64,000 nucleotides of DNA, from assembly GCA_964017045.1 (NCBI GenBank), contig OZ024794.1, positions 54,529,608 through 54,593,607 on the forward strand. Reading direction: 5' to 3'. Both the position numbers and the translations under genes were made by a program. The stretch is from Omphiscola glabra. Its lineage: Eukaryota > Mollusca > Gastropoda > Lymnaeidae. This document shows positions 1 to 12,379 of the stretch, in pieces (positions within the stretch are counted from its first letter, which is position 1; every line of letters starts with the position of its first letter). The notes under the pieces are model-generated. The model did not search any database. It saw nothing but the letters and a program-made list of their open reading frames with translations, and was not told the DNA's origin.

Positions 1-261
1 ATTCTTAGATAATAAAAATTGTTTAATTCTTTCTGTTACTTTCAATATGGTATATGAAATGAATTTCTGGTTCTGGTAAGGGACGTTGCTGAATCTTTGG
101 ACTGGCATATGTATGCTAGGGATGCTAGGGCAGTTTTGAAGTTCACGACTGACGTCTAGTTACGGCGGTATTGTCCAGGTTACAGCGAGATTCAGTGAGG
201 CATTTACTATTGTTCTGGATGTAATTGCTTATGGGGTTGTTAGAGGTGAAGTTAATTTTTA

Positions 262-1730
262 GTGAGGAAGTTGGCTCTGATTAAGCGACCTGGCTTCTGT
301 TGGATGAGATACGCGTTTGCTGGGATGGCTGGCATTAGCCCCATGACAACTTTATATAGGAATGTTAGGCGGAGCTTTTCTCGTCTGTCTTTGAGGGAGA
401 AGATGGCAACTCTTTTTAGTGAGCGTTTGGCTCTGATTAAGCGACCTGGCTTCTATGGGGTGATAGATGGGTTTGCTGGGATGGCCGGCACTAGCCCCAT
501 GACCACTTTTTTTTAGGAATGTTAGGCGGAGCTCTTCTCGTCTGTCTTTGAGGGAGGGGATGTCAAATATTTTTAAGAGGCCAGTGACGAATCCAGGAGT
601 GGTGTATTCGTAGTCACGTGCGATGAAGCGCACTGCGTTACGCTGGATTCGCTCCATCTTGTCCACGTCTTGCTTTATATATTGATCCCAAATGATCGCA
701 CCAAATTCCAGTAGTGGACGGACGAGCGCAAGATAGGCATTTCGTTTGCAGGATGTTTGGCAGTGGCGCAGACTTATTCGAATGAAACCTAGTGTGGAGT
801 TGGCTTTTTTGAAATTTTGTTTATATAGGGTGTTCATTTTAGGTTATTCGAGAAAAGAATTCCAAGGTATGGATTATTTGATACTTGGAGAATTGTGTTA
901 TTTAAGGAATACACATAGGTTGGGTTTTTTTTCCTTGAGATGCTCATTGTGTAGCATTTGGTTTCGTTAAATTTCATGCCCCAATTGTCCGCCAAATTCA
1001 TAATGCACTTCAAATCTGCTTGGAGTTGGTTGTGGTCATCGTAGCCATTTATCTCTCTGTAGACAAGACAGTCATCTGCAAATAGCCTCACTTGAGAATT
1101 TACAGTATCAGGGAGGTCTTTTATATGACAGAGAAAGAGAAGTAGGCCCAGCACTGTTCATTGAGGAAAACCTGAGTTTACGGTGGCTTTGCCTGATCGG
1201 ACGCCATCTAACACTACTTTCATGCTCCGTTTTGTTAGGAATGTTGAGAGCCAGGAGTGAAGGTTGCCGGTAATGCAGTAGGGGTGGAGTTTGTGTAGAA
1301 GAAGGCTGTGTGGAACAGTGTCGAAGGCCTTGGGGAAGTCGAGAATTATCAATTGTGTTTCTTTTGAAAATCCAGAGCGGAAACCGTGGTTTAGTTGGTC
1401 AAAATGTTTTAGTGTTCAAGATAGTTCATGATGTACCGACAGATGATGTTTTCTAGAATTTTTCATGGCACGGAGGTCAGGGATATTTGGCGGTAGTTTG
1501 CTGGGTTATGACGGTTACCGCTCTTGTAGGCACTAGTGATATTTGCATCAAGATAATGTAGTGGGAGTTTTCCGGAGTCAAAGCGACTTTTGGAAAATGC
1601 GGGTGATGGTGAGGGCAATATTTTCAGCCAGGGTCTTCAGGACAATATTCGGGACACAGTCCGGTCCGGGTGCTTTAATGGGTTTTATTTTTTTTTTAAA
1701 GTTTGGCTACTCCTGGTTCAGTTAAGTATT
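262..1730 (-). pseudogene. LINE reverse transcriptase relic, unit 1
   Basis: Broken reverse transcriptase of a jockey/CR1-type LINE, read on the - strand. In order from high to low coordinates I see a DFPKAFDTVPHSLLLHKL segment (about 1290-1350), an FADDCLVYREINGYDD catalytic segment (about 1040-1090), and a C-terminal RIQRNAVRFIARDYEYTTPG segment (about 590-660). The pieces lie in different frames, so the gene is dead. The 3' end carries a duplication of about 130 bp (270-490). The same relic sits at 36060-37400 and a scrap at 22130-22565. No endonuclease domain is recognisable. Clade assignment beyond jockey/CR1-like is a guess. Confidence 0.8.
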
Positions 1731-1979
1731 TTTCATTTAAAGATCCAAATTCTAAAAAAGATTACAATTTCAGAACGATTTAAAGGTACATAACAGTATC
1801 TGTGCCTGAAGGGACACGGGCGATGACTTTTGATAACACAAAACAGATTGTGTCGCTTGCAAGACTCAAGTTTACACCAGACACAAAATTAACAAACTCA
1901 CTGATTAGAACTGTCGTGTCGCATCTAAATTTAAGAAATAAGAGAGAAAGTTTAATAAAGACGTTAACTGAAAACACTA

Positions 1980-2570
1980 TCCTCTATTGCAGGGGTCCTC
2001 AATCTGTCCTAAACTCACGAGCCGGCCCACTGTTCGATTTATTTGAGCAACAGCAACATACAAAAAAAGATTATTATTTAACCTTTGGATTTATAAAAGT
2101 TACTAGTAATAGAACAAATTTACAACGCAATGAACTGTAGTTTTTTTTAAAATAAATGATACAGCGTTTATTTCTGTTTATTAAAATAATATGGTTGCAT
2201 TAAACCGCGAATCTTTGCTACATTTATTGTTTGAGTCTAAAGCAGTGTTTCCCAACCTCTTGTGTGCCATGCCCCACCCCCCACCCCAAGCATTTCCAAA
2301 ATGCTTATTTCCCACCCCCCAAACACACACACTATGTAAATATATACATAATTTTAAAAAATATATACATAATTTTAAATATTCCAAAATTGAATTGTTT
2401 TCACTGCAGGAAAGGTTTTAGCAAGAAGAAATGCTTAATCGAATACAGTAAGTAAAATTTATAAACAAATAATTGAGACCCGAAATTAAAGTGCAAAATG
2501 AAAGATTTTTCTAAAATATTTTAATTGTTTATTATTTCATTTATCATTCATTATTAAATATTTTAACATA
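1980..2570. mobile_element. Two hAT-like terminus fragments in AT-rich DNA
   Basis: Two short motifs resemble hAT terminal repeats: CAGGGGTCCTCAA at 1990 and CAGTGTTTCCCAACC at 2243. Both are also present in unit 3 (about 37619 and 37903). I cannot place the opposite ends, so element limits are unknown. No coding sequence is seen here. Confidence 0.4.
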
Positions 2571-3998
2571 CAATGAGCGATCACAAATACAATGAGAGAT
2601 CACAAATACAATGAGAGATCACAAATACAATGAGAGATCACAAATACAATGAGAGATCACAAATACAATGAGAGATCACAAATACAATGAGAGATCACAA
2701 ATACAATGAGAGATCACACATACAATGAGAGATCACAAATACAATGAGAGATCACAAATACAATGAGAGATCACAAATACAATGAGAGATCACAAATACA
2801 ATGAGAGATGACAAATACAATTAGAGATCACAAATACAATGAGAGATCACAAATACAATGAGAGATCACAAATACAATGAGAGATCACAAATACAATGAG
2901 AGATCACAAATACAATGAGAGATCACAAATACAATGAGAGATCACAAATACAATGAGAGATCACAAATACAATGAGAGATCACAAATACAATGAGAGATC
3001 ACAAATACAATGAGAGATCACAAATACAATTAGAGATCACAAATACAATGAGAGATCACAAATACAATGAGAGATCACAAATACAATTAGAGATCACAAA
3101 TACAATGAGAGATCACAAATACAATTAGAGATCACAAATACAATGAGAGATGACAAATACAATGAGAGATCACAAATACAATTAGAGATCACAAATACAA
3201 TTAGAGATCACAAATACAGTGTGAGATCACAAATACAATGTGAGATCACATAGTGTGTGATCACAAATACAATGAGAGATCACAAATACAATGTGAGATC
3301 ACAAATACAATTAGAGATCACAAATACAGTGTGAGATCACATAGTGTGTGATCACAAATACAGTGTGAGATCTCAAATACAGTGTGAGATCACAAATACA
3401 GTGTGAGATCACATAGTGTGTGATCACAAATACAGTGTGAAATCACAAATACAGTGTGAGATCACAAATACAGTGTGAGATCACAAATACAGTGTGAGAT
3501 CACATAGTGTGTGATCACAAATACAGTGTGAGATCACAAATACAGTGTGAGATCACAAATACAGTGTGAGATCACAAATACAGTGTGAGATCACATAGTG
3601 TGTGATCACAAATACAGTGTGAGATCACAAATACAGTGTGAGATCACAAATAAAGTGTGAGATCACAAATACAGTGTGAGATCACAAATACAGTGTGAGA
3701 TCACAAATACAGTGTGAGATCACAAATACAGTGTGAGATCACAAATACAATAAAAGATCACAAATACAGTGTGAGATCACAAATACAGTGTGAGATCACA
3801 AATACGGTGTGAGATCACAAATACAGTGTGAGATCACAAATACAGTGTGAGATCACAAATACAGTGTGAGATCACAAATACAGTGTGAGATCACAAATAC
3901 AGTGTGAGATCACAAATACAATGTGAGATCACAAATACAATGTGAGATCACAAATACAATAAGGTATCACAAATACAATGTGAGATCACAAATACAGT
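2571..3998. repeat. 19-bp minisatellite, about 75 copies
   Basis: Tandem units of the form caatgagagatcacaaata run for 1.43 kb. The left half is mostly the 'caatgagaga' type and the right half the 'cagtgtgaga' type, with a 14-bp short variant (tagtgtgtgatcac) inserted repeatedly between 3250 and 3610. In unit 3 the same place (about 38161-38180) holds a single unit. Confidence 0.97.
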
Positions 3999-4321
3999 GA
4001 TTCGTTGGACATGCATTGCTGGCATAAAAGACAAAAAGGTGACCGTTCATTATGGATGGCAGGTATGAATCCAAATTTTAAATATTCCTTTTAAATATTT
4101 TTGTTGTTGCTTGCACTACTTATTTAATGATAAAAAATAGTAAAGATTAATTGCTCCTTATAATTGATTATTGTTTTATGGACCAGTATTCTCAACAGAT
4201 TTACAGTTATTAAGCTTTTTTTATAGGCCCCAAGACATCCAGTAATTAATTATATGGACCGGGCTTTTTTGTTAGTAGACGTGTGTCATTATAAACCTTG
4301 GCGTGTCCACGTAAATAATAT

Positions 4322-4323
4322 TA

Positions 4324-4366
<43 letters not shown>

Positions 4367-5455
4367 TAATCATATAATACTGTATATAAAGAAATGTGAA
4401 CATTTGTTTGCGACTTTGTGAATTTGTTCCGTCTACGTTTCTACATGGATTGATGGATCTAGAACAAACTTGGTACATGTATCCATCATTATCCAGAAGG
4501 TAATACTGGGCGTGAACTTTAAAAAGTATGCCTTTCTGAGCCGGGGACCCTAACCTCGTTTTTAAAAAATTTAAAATGAGTTATATAAATAAAATTACCA
4601 ACAAATACTTCGGATTGAATAATTGGATCTTGACCAAACTTAGTACTCATGCACTTGATTATCCATATTCAAATATTGATGAGTACTGAACTTATAATAC
4701 CCACTCCATTTTTCTATAAGCTATATAACTACCAATAGGCTTAAGCAACACTATAGGATGTATGTGAATTGATGGATAAAGGCCTAGCTTTTTAGCAATA
4801 CCCTTCATAGTCCGTATTGAAATATGGTGGATTTAAAACTAATAATATTAAATCCATTCAGGGAATATATAAAACTTTGTTTTAAACATACCCTTTATAA
4901 TCCCACCGAGAAAATGATTCCACCGAGAAACAGGATCCTTACGAGGAACGGGATCCTACAAAAAACGTGATCTCCTTTGATAACCGTATCCCAACAGAGA
5001 ATACATCCCAACAGGAATGGGATCCCAGATCCCACCGAGGTAAGGGAACTCACCGGGGAACGGGATCCCATGGGAGAACAGGATCCCATCTAGAAACAGG
5101 ATCCCATCCAATTAGGATGGGATGCCACCGGGACTGGAATCACATCAGGAAACGGGATCTCATTAGATATGGGATCCCATTTCCAAACGGGATCCAGAAA
5201 TGGGATCTCATCGCGGAATGGGATACCATACGTAAACGGGATGCGGGATCCCATTTGGAAACCGGATCCCATCGGGGAACAAGATCACATCGGGAAACGG
5301 GATCCCATCGGGGAACAAAATGTTGACAAAAGTTATGAATGAGACAAATGAAAGATTTTTTTTTTTTACTTAACCGACGGGCTTTTAATTGTCCTTAGTT
5401 TCGAATTAAGCTAAATATCTGTTGTAATTTTTGTTGCAAATGTGATCCCGTGTAA
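4322..5455 (-). mobile_element. Repeat-cored ACTAGC/(AT)n element, unit 1
   Basis: Read on the - strand, this element should start with an ACTAGC-type end and a CCCGGCGTT motif; both are kept in the unit 3 copy at 39436 but cut off here. It then has a core of degenerate units of about 20 bp rich in gggatcc (4900-5320), a conserved stretch around 4420-4560, and ends in an (AT)n run (4331-4365). No protein is encoded. The architecture resembles non-autonomous elements with tandem-repeat cores, such as bivalve pearl or Helentron-derived elements; that naming is inference. Confidence 0.55.
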
Positions 5456-5925
5456 CACACACACATGCACACACTTATGAATATATATTATATAAATACA
5501 AATCGATCAGATCATGGATCAGCCTGTTAAGCTGGGATTAAGATGTTGATTGCGGTTCAAAAGCGTTGTGGGGGTGGAGACCTCCCTTTACTAATATTTA
5601 GACACATTAAATTGTTTAACCACTCAAAAGATATAAGCACCAGCCCCCACCCTCACAGTTCCTCCTCGTATATGCTTACATCAATACCTGTGATATTTAG
5701 CGCATACATGTTTGTTCTCTATTTATTTATTTTCGTTAATTTTTGTGACACGTTTTTAAGAAATATTTCTTCAGTTGTCCTCCAGATTCAGTCTGTTACG
5801 TACACCTTATAGAGTGGCTTCATTTTTCTAGTTTCTAATCAATATCAACTATCTCGCAACAAGGGGGGGGGGGACAGATAACACACGGATTACGCGTTTG
5901 TTCAACTTCTACCAAACCTCATGTC
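5456..5925. other. Duplicated 5' flank of the hydroxylase copy
   Basis: Matches 39437-40105 upstream of the intact gene. Compared with that copy it has lost about 85 bp next to exon 1, including the start codon. No promoter motif can be assigned with confidence. Confidence 0.5.
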
Positions 5926-6714
5926 GTTCGCTTTATATTGAACCTGGCGCTAGTTCACGGGTCCACGTCGGATATTTACACGTTGTCCAAGAAAATTGAG
6001 GACATGGTCCTGTTAGAGGAGCAGACGTTGGAGAAGCTTCTCGGAGATGTGTCCAAGCTAGGAGATGACCAAGCTATGTCCTACTTCTCCGAGTAAGTGT
6101 TTTTTCTTCACTTTATCTACCGTATCATTAAGCGACGAATTTTTTGTTTTATGAAGAAAATTTGAAAAGCAGGTTGTCGTGTGACGTCATTTCTTTCATG
6201 AGTACACAAAATGTAAGATCATAAAGTTAATTGGTAATTTGAAACACTTACATTTAATGTAATACTTATCTTGCACCGACAATCGTAAAATTGGGCGACT
6301 CTTTAGTTTCACCGGTCATTCTTTGACACATTAATTAGTACATGGCGAAAATCCGATAACATGGACTGTTTAATAATGATTGATTGCCTTGTTACTTTCT
6401 TATCTTACTATATTAGCCTGGTGATATTGATTCGAACAGGGGCTTTATTTGCAGCGCTTGACCCTCTCTTCATTTTTAAACGTTTGCCGCGCCACACCGC
6501 GATTTCAAAACACATGTCCCAGATGAAAAAAAAAATGCTAATAAAAATAAACCCGATTTCCTGGGTCTTCTCACAACCCCGGAACATGCCTCCAGCATCC
6601 CTAGGGGTCGCGTGCACCCCTGGTTAAGAACGCCTTGATAAGGATCAAGTTCAAACACACTCGTTCTTTCAAACGCTAAAGATAGGCTTTAAATCACATA
6701 TAATCGTGGCCTCT

Positions 6715-6890
6715 TCTCGATATGATAGATTTGCATGGACCCATTTCTTGAGGTTTTTTTTATACGATAGGTTTGCATAGACATATTGCTGGAGTTTCGT
6801 TGGATACGATAAGTTTGCCTTGACATATTGCTTGAGTTTTGTTGGATACGATAGGTTTGCATGGACAAAATTGCTTGAGTCTTCCGGATG
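6715..6890. repeat. 42-bp repeat, diverged, about 4 copies
   Basis: Degenerate units containing 'ggatacgataggtttgc' match the more regular array at 41164-41410. Confidence 0.85.
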
Positions 6891-7437
6891 CTGTTAAAAT
6901 TAAATTTGGTGAAGTATTTTACTAAGAATAAAGTGCTCGTTAATCACGGTCGCCTACACATTAGACGTAATATTCATGTTTAAGTGAAATAATATATTAA
7001 ATGAAAAAAAAATTGTTTGTTATGTTTTATTCTACCATTCACTGTCAAAACGTAACATTTATCAACATATGAAAAAAAAATATTGAAAACTGTACTGAAA
7101 ACTATATTGAAAACTGTATTGAAAACTATATTGAAATTTGAAAACTGAACTGGAAATTCCGAGAAAAATTACCCAATGTTGTTGATACTGTTTGTAGAAA
7201 AGGAACATCAAGGAGAGTTCAAAAAATCTATGTGCGCATTTCTACACTGACTTTTTCCCTTAAGTCATCCAAACTGACGAAGCCTTTCTTTTAAATAAAA
7301 CATGGTAATAAACAAGAAGGCAACTCTGAATAAAATCCCGGAGAAGGAGTTCCTTAAGCGGATACATTGATACAATGAAAATTCCGACAACTCTTGTGAC
7401 GCTAATGATGCCAAACTGTATCATCTACATAGGGTGT
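6891..7437. other. Unit-specific intron sequence, no gene
   Basis: AT-rich DNA that does not match unit 3, with a short degenerate 14-bp repeat (ttgaaaactgtact type, 7080-7150). No coding evidence. Confidence 0.5.
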
Positions 7438-8131
7438 TCCATCATACCATCGTCTCATTGAGATGGACAAAGTCATACCATAGTCTCATTGAGACGGACG
7501 AAGTCATAACAACGCCTCATTGAGACGGACGAAGTCATACCATCGTCTCATTGAGACGGACGAAGTCATACCATCGTCTCATTGAGACGGACGAAGACAT
7601 ACCATCGTCTCATTGAGATGGAAAAAGTCATACCATAGTCTCATTGAGATGGACGAAGTCATACCATCGCCTCATTGAGATGGACGAAGTCATACCATTG
7701 TCTCATTGAGACTGACGAAGTCATACCATCGTCTCATTGAGATGGACGAAGTCATACCATCGTCTCATTGAGATGGACGAAGTCATATCATCGTCTCATT
7801 GAGACGGACGAAGTCATACCATCGTCTCATTGAGACGGACGAAGACATACCATCGTCTCATTGAGATGGACAAAGTCATACCATAGTCTCATTGAGACGG
7901 ACGAAGTCATAACAACGCCTCATTGAGAAGGACGAAGTCATACCATCGCCTCATTGAGACGGACGAAGTCATACCATCGTCTCATTGAGATGGACAAAGT
8001 CATACCATAGTCTCATTGAGACGGACGAAGTCATAACAACGCCTCATTGAGACGGACGAAGTCATACCATCGCCTCATTGAGACGGACGAAGTCATACCA
8101 TCGTCTCATTGAGACGGACGAAGTCATACCA
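7438..8131. repeat. 31-bp minisatellite with internal palindrome
   Basis: About 22 units of 31 bp. Each contains the near-palindrome gtctcattgagac, able to fold into a 5-bp stem with a 3-base loop. Unit 3 has one degenerate unit at about 41541-41572. Confidence 0.95.
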
Positions 8132-9101
8132 AAAAAAGGGGAAAAAAGGAAAAGTCTTTGTCTTAATAGACACGGGTTAGGCTCGATGTAAGGAAAATAT
8201 TGAAATACTGCTAGCTCAATAAGAATATTTATGTGCTAATAAGCCCACAACTACATTTTGCTGAGGTAGTTCGGTAACAAGTTTAAAAAAAAAAAATTAT
8301 TAACATAATTTGGAGCAAATTCTTGAAAGAAATTTTCATTTTTTTGTGGTCTTGAGGAAAAAAAAAAGAACCAAAATGAAGCCTCTTGTGTAACGTTAGA
8401 TTACTTAGGATGTAAACGTTGCTTAGTTTCTTTTGGCTTCCAGTATGAAATTAAATGACGTTAAGCCAAGTGTGAAGGGAAACACGTGAGTTCACTCTAT
8501 CATGGCCCAGGCCAGGCCTGCCTTCAAAGTTCGATTTGAAGCAGATGGTAGCCCCGGGGGGGGGGGGGGGGATTTTTCTATTTCTTTGTCACAAACTTGT
8601 TAATATCAATGTACCGTTTTATGGTTGATGGGTTGATATTTTCGTTGTTAACATTCTCGACATCTGCCCCATGACCATGTTGAAAAAACACATTTTGCTA
8701 CCGATCTGCGCTGTGTTCAAAAGCCCATAATTTTTTATCAATTTTGTTTTTGGCCTACGGATTTCTGTAATTTAAGACAAAAATATAAGGAATTAGTGGA
8801 AGTGGAAGACTTGAGCTGAAGCTATTTTTAAGGAGATAATTCTAAACTTCGAGGTGTACAAATTTTTTTAAACATGGATTGTCGGCAAAAATGTTTTTGG
8901 TTGTGTGTGTGGGGGGAGTGGTGTGTGTGTGGTGGGGGCTAGTGTACTTGCATCCCTCTGGCTTATGAGAGAGTTCCAAACTGTAACTATGCAAAATACA
9001 AAATAAATCATGTCTGTTGTTATTGACTGATTCCAAGACATCATGGCACGCCACTGTGTACAGAATAGGTGTTTAGTGCCACAGGTTATTAATCAATAAA
9101 A
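8132..9101. other. Duplicated intron sequence, no gene
   Basis: Collinear with 41573-42540 in unit 3. It contains poly-G (8558-8571) and GT-rich tracts. No coding evidence. Confidence 0.6.
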
Positions 9102-9982
9102 ATTCAGTCACCCAGAGCACGGTCCATGTTATTATATAAAAACAGAGTCAACCAGAGCACGGTCCATGTTATCACATAAAAACAGAGTCAACCAGAGCAC
9201 GGTCCATGTTATTATAAAAAACAGAGTCAACCAGAGCACGGTCCATGTTATCACATAAAAACAGAGTCAACCAGAGCACGGTCCATGTTATCACATAAAA
9301 ACAGAGTCAACCAGAGCACGGTCCATGTTATTATATAAAAACAGAGTCAACCAGAGCACGGTCCATGTTATCATATAAAAACAGAGTCAACCAGAGCACG
9401 GTCCATGTTATCACATAAAAACAGAGTCAACCAGAGCACGGTCCATGTTGTCACATAAAAACAGAGTCAACCAGAGCAGGATCCAGGTTATCACATAAAA
9501 ACAGAGTCAACCAGAGCACGGTCCATGTTATCACATAAAAACAGAGTCAACCAGAGCACGGTCCATGTTATTATATAAAAACAGAGTCAACCAGAGCACG
9601 GTCCATGTTATTATATAAAAACAGAGTCAACCAGAGCACGGTCCATGATATTATAAAAAAAACAGAGTCAACCAGAGCACGGTCCATGTTATTATATAAA
9701 AACAGAGTCAACCAGAGCACGGTCCATGTTATTATATAAAAACAGAGTCAACCAGAGCACGGTCCATGTTATTATATAAAAACAGAGTCAACCAGAGCAC
9801 GGTCCATGTTATTATATAAAAACAGAGTCAACCAGAGTACGGTCCATGTTATTATATAAAAACAGAGTCAACCAGAGCACGGTCCATGTTATTATATAAA
9901 AACAGAGTCAACCAAAGCACGGTCCATGTTATTATATAAAAACAGAGTCAACCAGAGCACGGTCCATGTTATCACATAAAAG
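9102..9982. repeat. 40-bp minisatellite, about 22 copies
   Basis: Units carry 'accagagcacggtccatgtt' followed by an AT-rich spacer that alternates between ttatataaaa and tcacataaaa. Unit 3 holds only three copies (42541-42660). Confidence 0.97.
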
Positions 9983-10039
9983 CAGATAGATAAAAGCTTA
10001 GAAAATACTTCAATTCTTACCAGGGTCGATGATAACAAT

Positions 10040-10267
10040 GATGTTACGAGATAACTATTCTAACGAGATAACTTTCTAACGAGATCACTACTCTAACGAG
10101 ATCACTATTCTAAATAGATCACTATTCTAACGAGATCACTATTCTAACGAGATCACTATTCTAACGAGATCACTATTCTAACGAGATCACTATTCTAACG
10201 AGATCACTATTCTAACGAGATCACTATTCTAACGAGATCACTATTCTAACGAGATCACTATTCTAAA
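10040..10267. repeat. 17-bp minisatellite
   Basis: About 13 units of acgagatcactattcta. The corresponding unit 3 array at 42718-42906 is more variable. Confidence 0.95.
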
Positions 10268-10537
10268 ATAGTTTTTAAAAACTACTTATTTATTTATTTA
10301 TTTATTTATTATTTCTAATTTTTATTTAAATCACGAGGTTTACCTGACCATGAAGTAGTTTGTGGAATACTATAAAGGGATCCATTCAGTGTAAAGTACG
10401 GGCAACATACTATGGCCTTATTCAGAGGTCCACAACATTTCAACCAGAGACTCAAATTGAGACGCAAAATGGGCGCAAAATTATAATGTTGGGATAAAAT
10501 GAAATCATTAACTTTGAATGCAGGGTGCACAAAACCG

Positions 10538-10830
10538 AAAAGTGGCCTGGGCTCTCCAAAAGTCATAAGTGGCCTGGGCACTCCAAAAGTTATAAGTGGC
10601 CTGGGCTCTCCAAAAGTTATAAGTGGCCTGGGCCCTCTAAGAGTCATAAGTGGCCTGGGCTCACCAAAAGTCATTAGTGGCCTAGGCTCTCCAAAAATCA
10701 TAAGTTGCCTGGGCCCTCCCAAAAGTTATAAGTGGTCTGGGCCCTCCAAAAGTTATAAGTAGCCTGGGCACTCCAAAAGTCATAAGTGGCCTGGGCTCTC
10801 AAAAAGTCATAAGTGGCCTGGGCTCTCCGT
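10538..10830. repeat. 27-bp minisatellite, unit 1
   Basis: About 11 units built on 'agtggcctgggctctcc'. Because 27 is a multiple of three, both strands stay open, but the array lies in an intron of a pseudogene and is not judged coding. Unit 3 has about 17 units at 43245-43700. Confidence 0.95.
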
Positions 10831-10921
10831 CTTGCGATGGCTCCAAACATAGGACTCATTACCTTTCCAAAATTCTTTCATAATATATCGGACTAGTTGG
10901 CTCGGTGTTGAGAACTTTAGC

Positions 10922-11058
10922 CGCAAACATTTGCACACGTGATACAAACATTTGCACACGTAATACAAACATTTGCACATGTGATACAAACATTTGCACA
11001 CGTAATACAAACATTTGCACACGTAATACAAACATTTGCACACGTAATACAAACATTT
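10922..11058. repeat. 21-bp minisatellite
   Basis: Six to seven units of caaacatttgcacacgtaat type. Unit 3 has little more than one unit at 43826-43858. Confidence 0.93.
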
Positions 11059-12091
11059 GAATAGCTGTGGACATTTGAAACTTTAGCATTAAAAATAATT
11101 GTTGAGTTTTCTTCTCTATGATCAAAAGCACTAGACATTGTTTGCACACATAATAACTCTTGTGAATTAATTAATTTAACAAAGCTGCATATTTTCAGTG
11201 AAATTAACAGATGCTAAAAATGACATCGCCAAAGACTTCTCTGTTGTGGCTACCGAGGATGATCTCGCAGGAGCTCGGAAATCCTTCATCAGGTTGCAGG
11301 TGGGTATACTTCACTTAAAAGTAATGCTAAATGAACATGGTCCAACCGTCATGGCGTATAACATCTACACATGTTTTTTAGCATTGGTTTTCCAAAGCGT
11401 TAGAGGATTCACGTGTTGATGACTGTGGTTCCTAAACAGAAATAATATGAGGGCCCCTTTATATTAAAAAAATATTTTGATGTAATCAGCTAACATACTA
11501 ACCTACATAGTCTGATTGAGGCTTGAGCTTATGCTCTTAAAGCCCCCGTCTAGTACATTGGCAACCAGCGCCATTGCTGGTCTGCGCCATATAACAGTCA
11601 TAACGTATGACTCTCCCGCCGCCTTGCCCCCCTCCCCCCTTGCAGTCTCCATTATTTAAGTAATTATGTTAAAGTAAATTATATATATTTTTTATTTTGA
11701 AATTCATGTTAATATTTGTTTTGCGGACTTCAGCGGTTTAAAATCCGCCATTTCTATTGAACTTAAGTACAATGCATGTGTAACGCTGCAGTCTAACTCT
11801 ATCCACCAAGGAAGTGTACCGGCTGGAACCACGAGATATGATCAAAGGTAATTATCTTGGCTACAGTGGACCAGCTGTGTCTGTCTTAGACGCCTTTCAA
11901 GTTGGGCAAATTGCTTTTTCTGGTAATACTTGTGTGTGCAGGGTCAAAAAATCTGAGCAGGAGAAACCCAAAATGAAGGATAGATGTTTCATGCGGGCGG
12001 TACAAAAATATATGCTTTATTATTATGTATGTACGTTGCAATTTATTGTATTCTAAGCGTATTAAAATTGGCTGCGACTATTCGCATCCGT

Positions 12092-12311
12092 GTACTAGAA
12101 GTTAGAGGTTGGGATTTGAAAACTATTTAAAATATTATTGTTGGGTTTGGAAGACAAAATGAGGTATCAAATGAAAGATAATTGAATGTACTATATGTTT
12201 AAGTAAACTTACTTCATCAGTTTAACTAAAACAAACTACCACAAATGACATCCGAATTGCATTAGTCAAAATGGACCCGGACACGCAGCGCCGCCATTCG
12301 CACCCGGGTCC
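12092..12311 (-). mobile_element. Short interspersed repeat (cccgggt family), copy 1
   Basis: A non-coding repeat of about 220 bp in reverse orientation relative to the copies at 21640-21872 and 51527-51780. It has 'cgcacccgggt' at one side and a 'gaggttgggat' block at the other. Homology between units 1 and 3 stops inside it. Confidence 0.75.
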
Positions 12312-12379
12312 CATTAGACTTTGCGTTCCGCAAAATAATTCATTTGCAAAACCCTTTCAGTCAAGCGCTTCAATGAATT

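Larger units (their letters stand above)
5936..11922 (+). pseudogene. Prolyl 4-hydroxylase alpha 5'-end pseudogene
   Basis: Dead duplicate of the first four coding exons of the gene at 40106-59242. Exon 1 (about 5936-6092) keeps the open frame and the GTAAGT donor, but the ATG and upstream bases are deleted. Exon 2 (about 10336-10410) has lost its acceptor and first half and contains TAG at 10356 and a further TAA. Exon 3 (11199-11299) and exon 4 (11811-11922) are intact, with good splice sites; exon 3 keeps the AG acceptor that the full-length gene lacks. Nothing homologous to exons 5-15 follows, because the duplication ends at about 12310. The catalytic domain was therefore never part of this copy. 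Confidence 0.9.
1..12310. repeat. Segmental duplication, unit 1
   Basis: This block can be followed collinearly against 35762 to about 45060: LINE, hAT-like ends, a repeat-cored element, the hydroxylase 5' exons and six minisatellites come in the same order. Position 1 matches 35762, six bases after the LicD-like stop codon of unit 3, so another LicD-like copy probably lies just left of the window. Homology ends inside the interspersed repeat at 12092-12311. Array lengths and several small insertions differ between the units. Confidence 0.85.

Noticed and set aside
7438..8131. CRISPR-like array (31-bp repeats)
   Set aside because: Units are contiguous with no unique spacers and the context is an animal genome.
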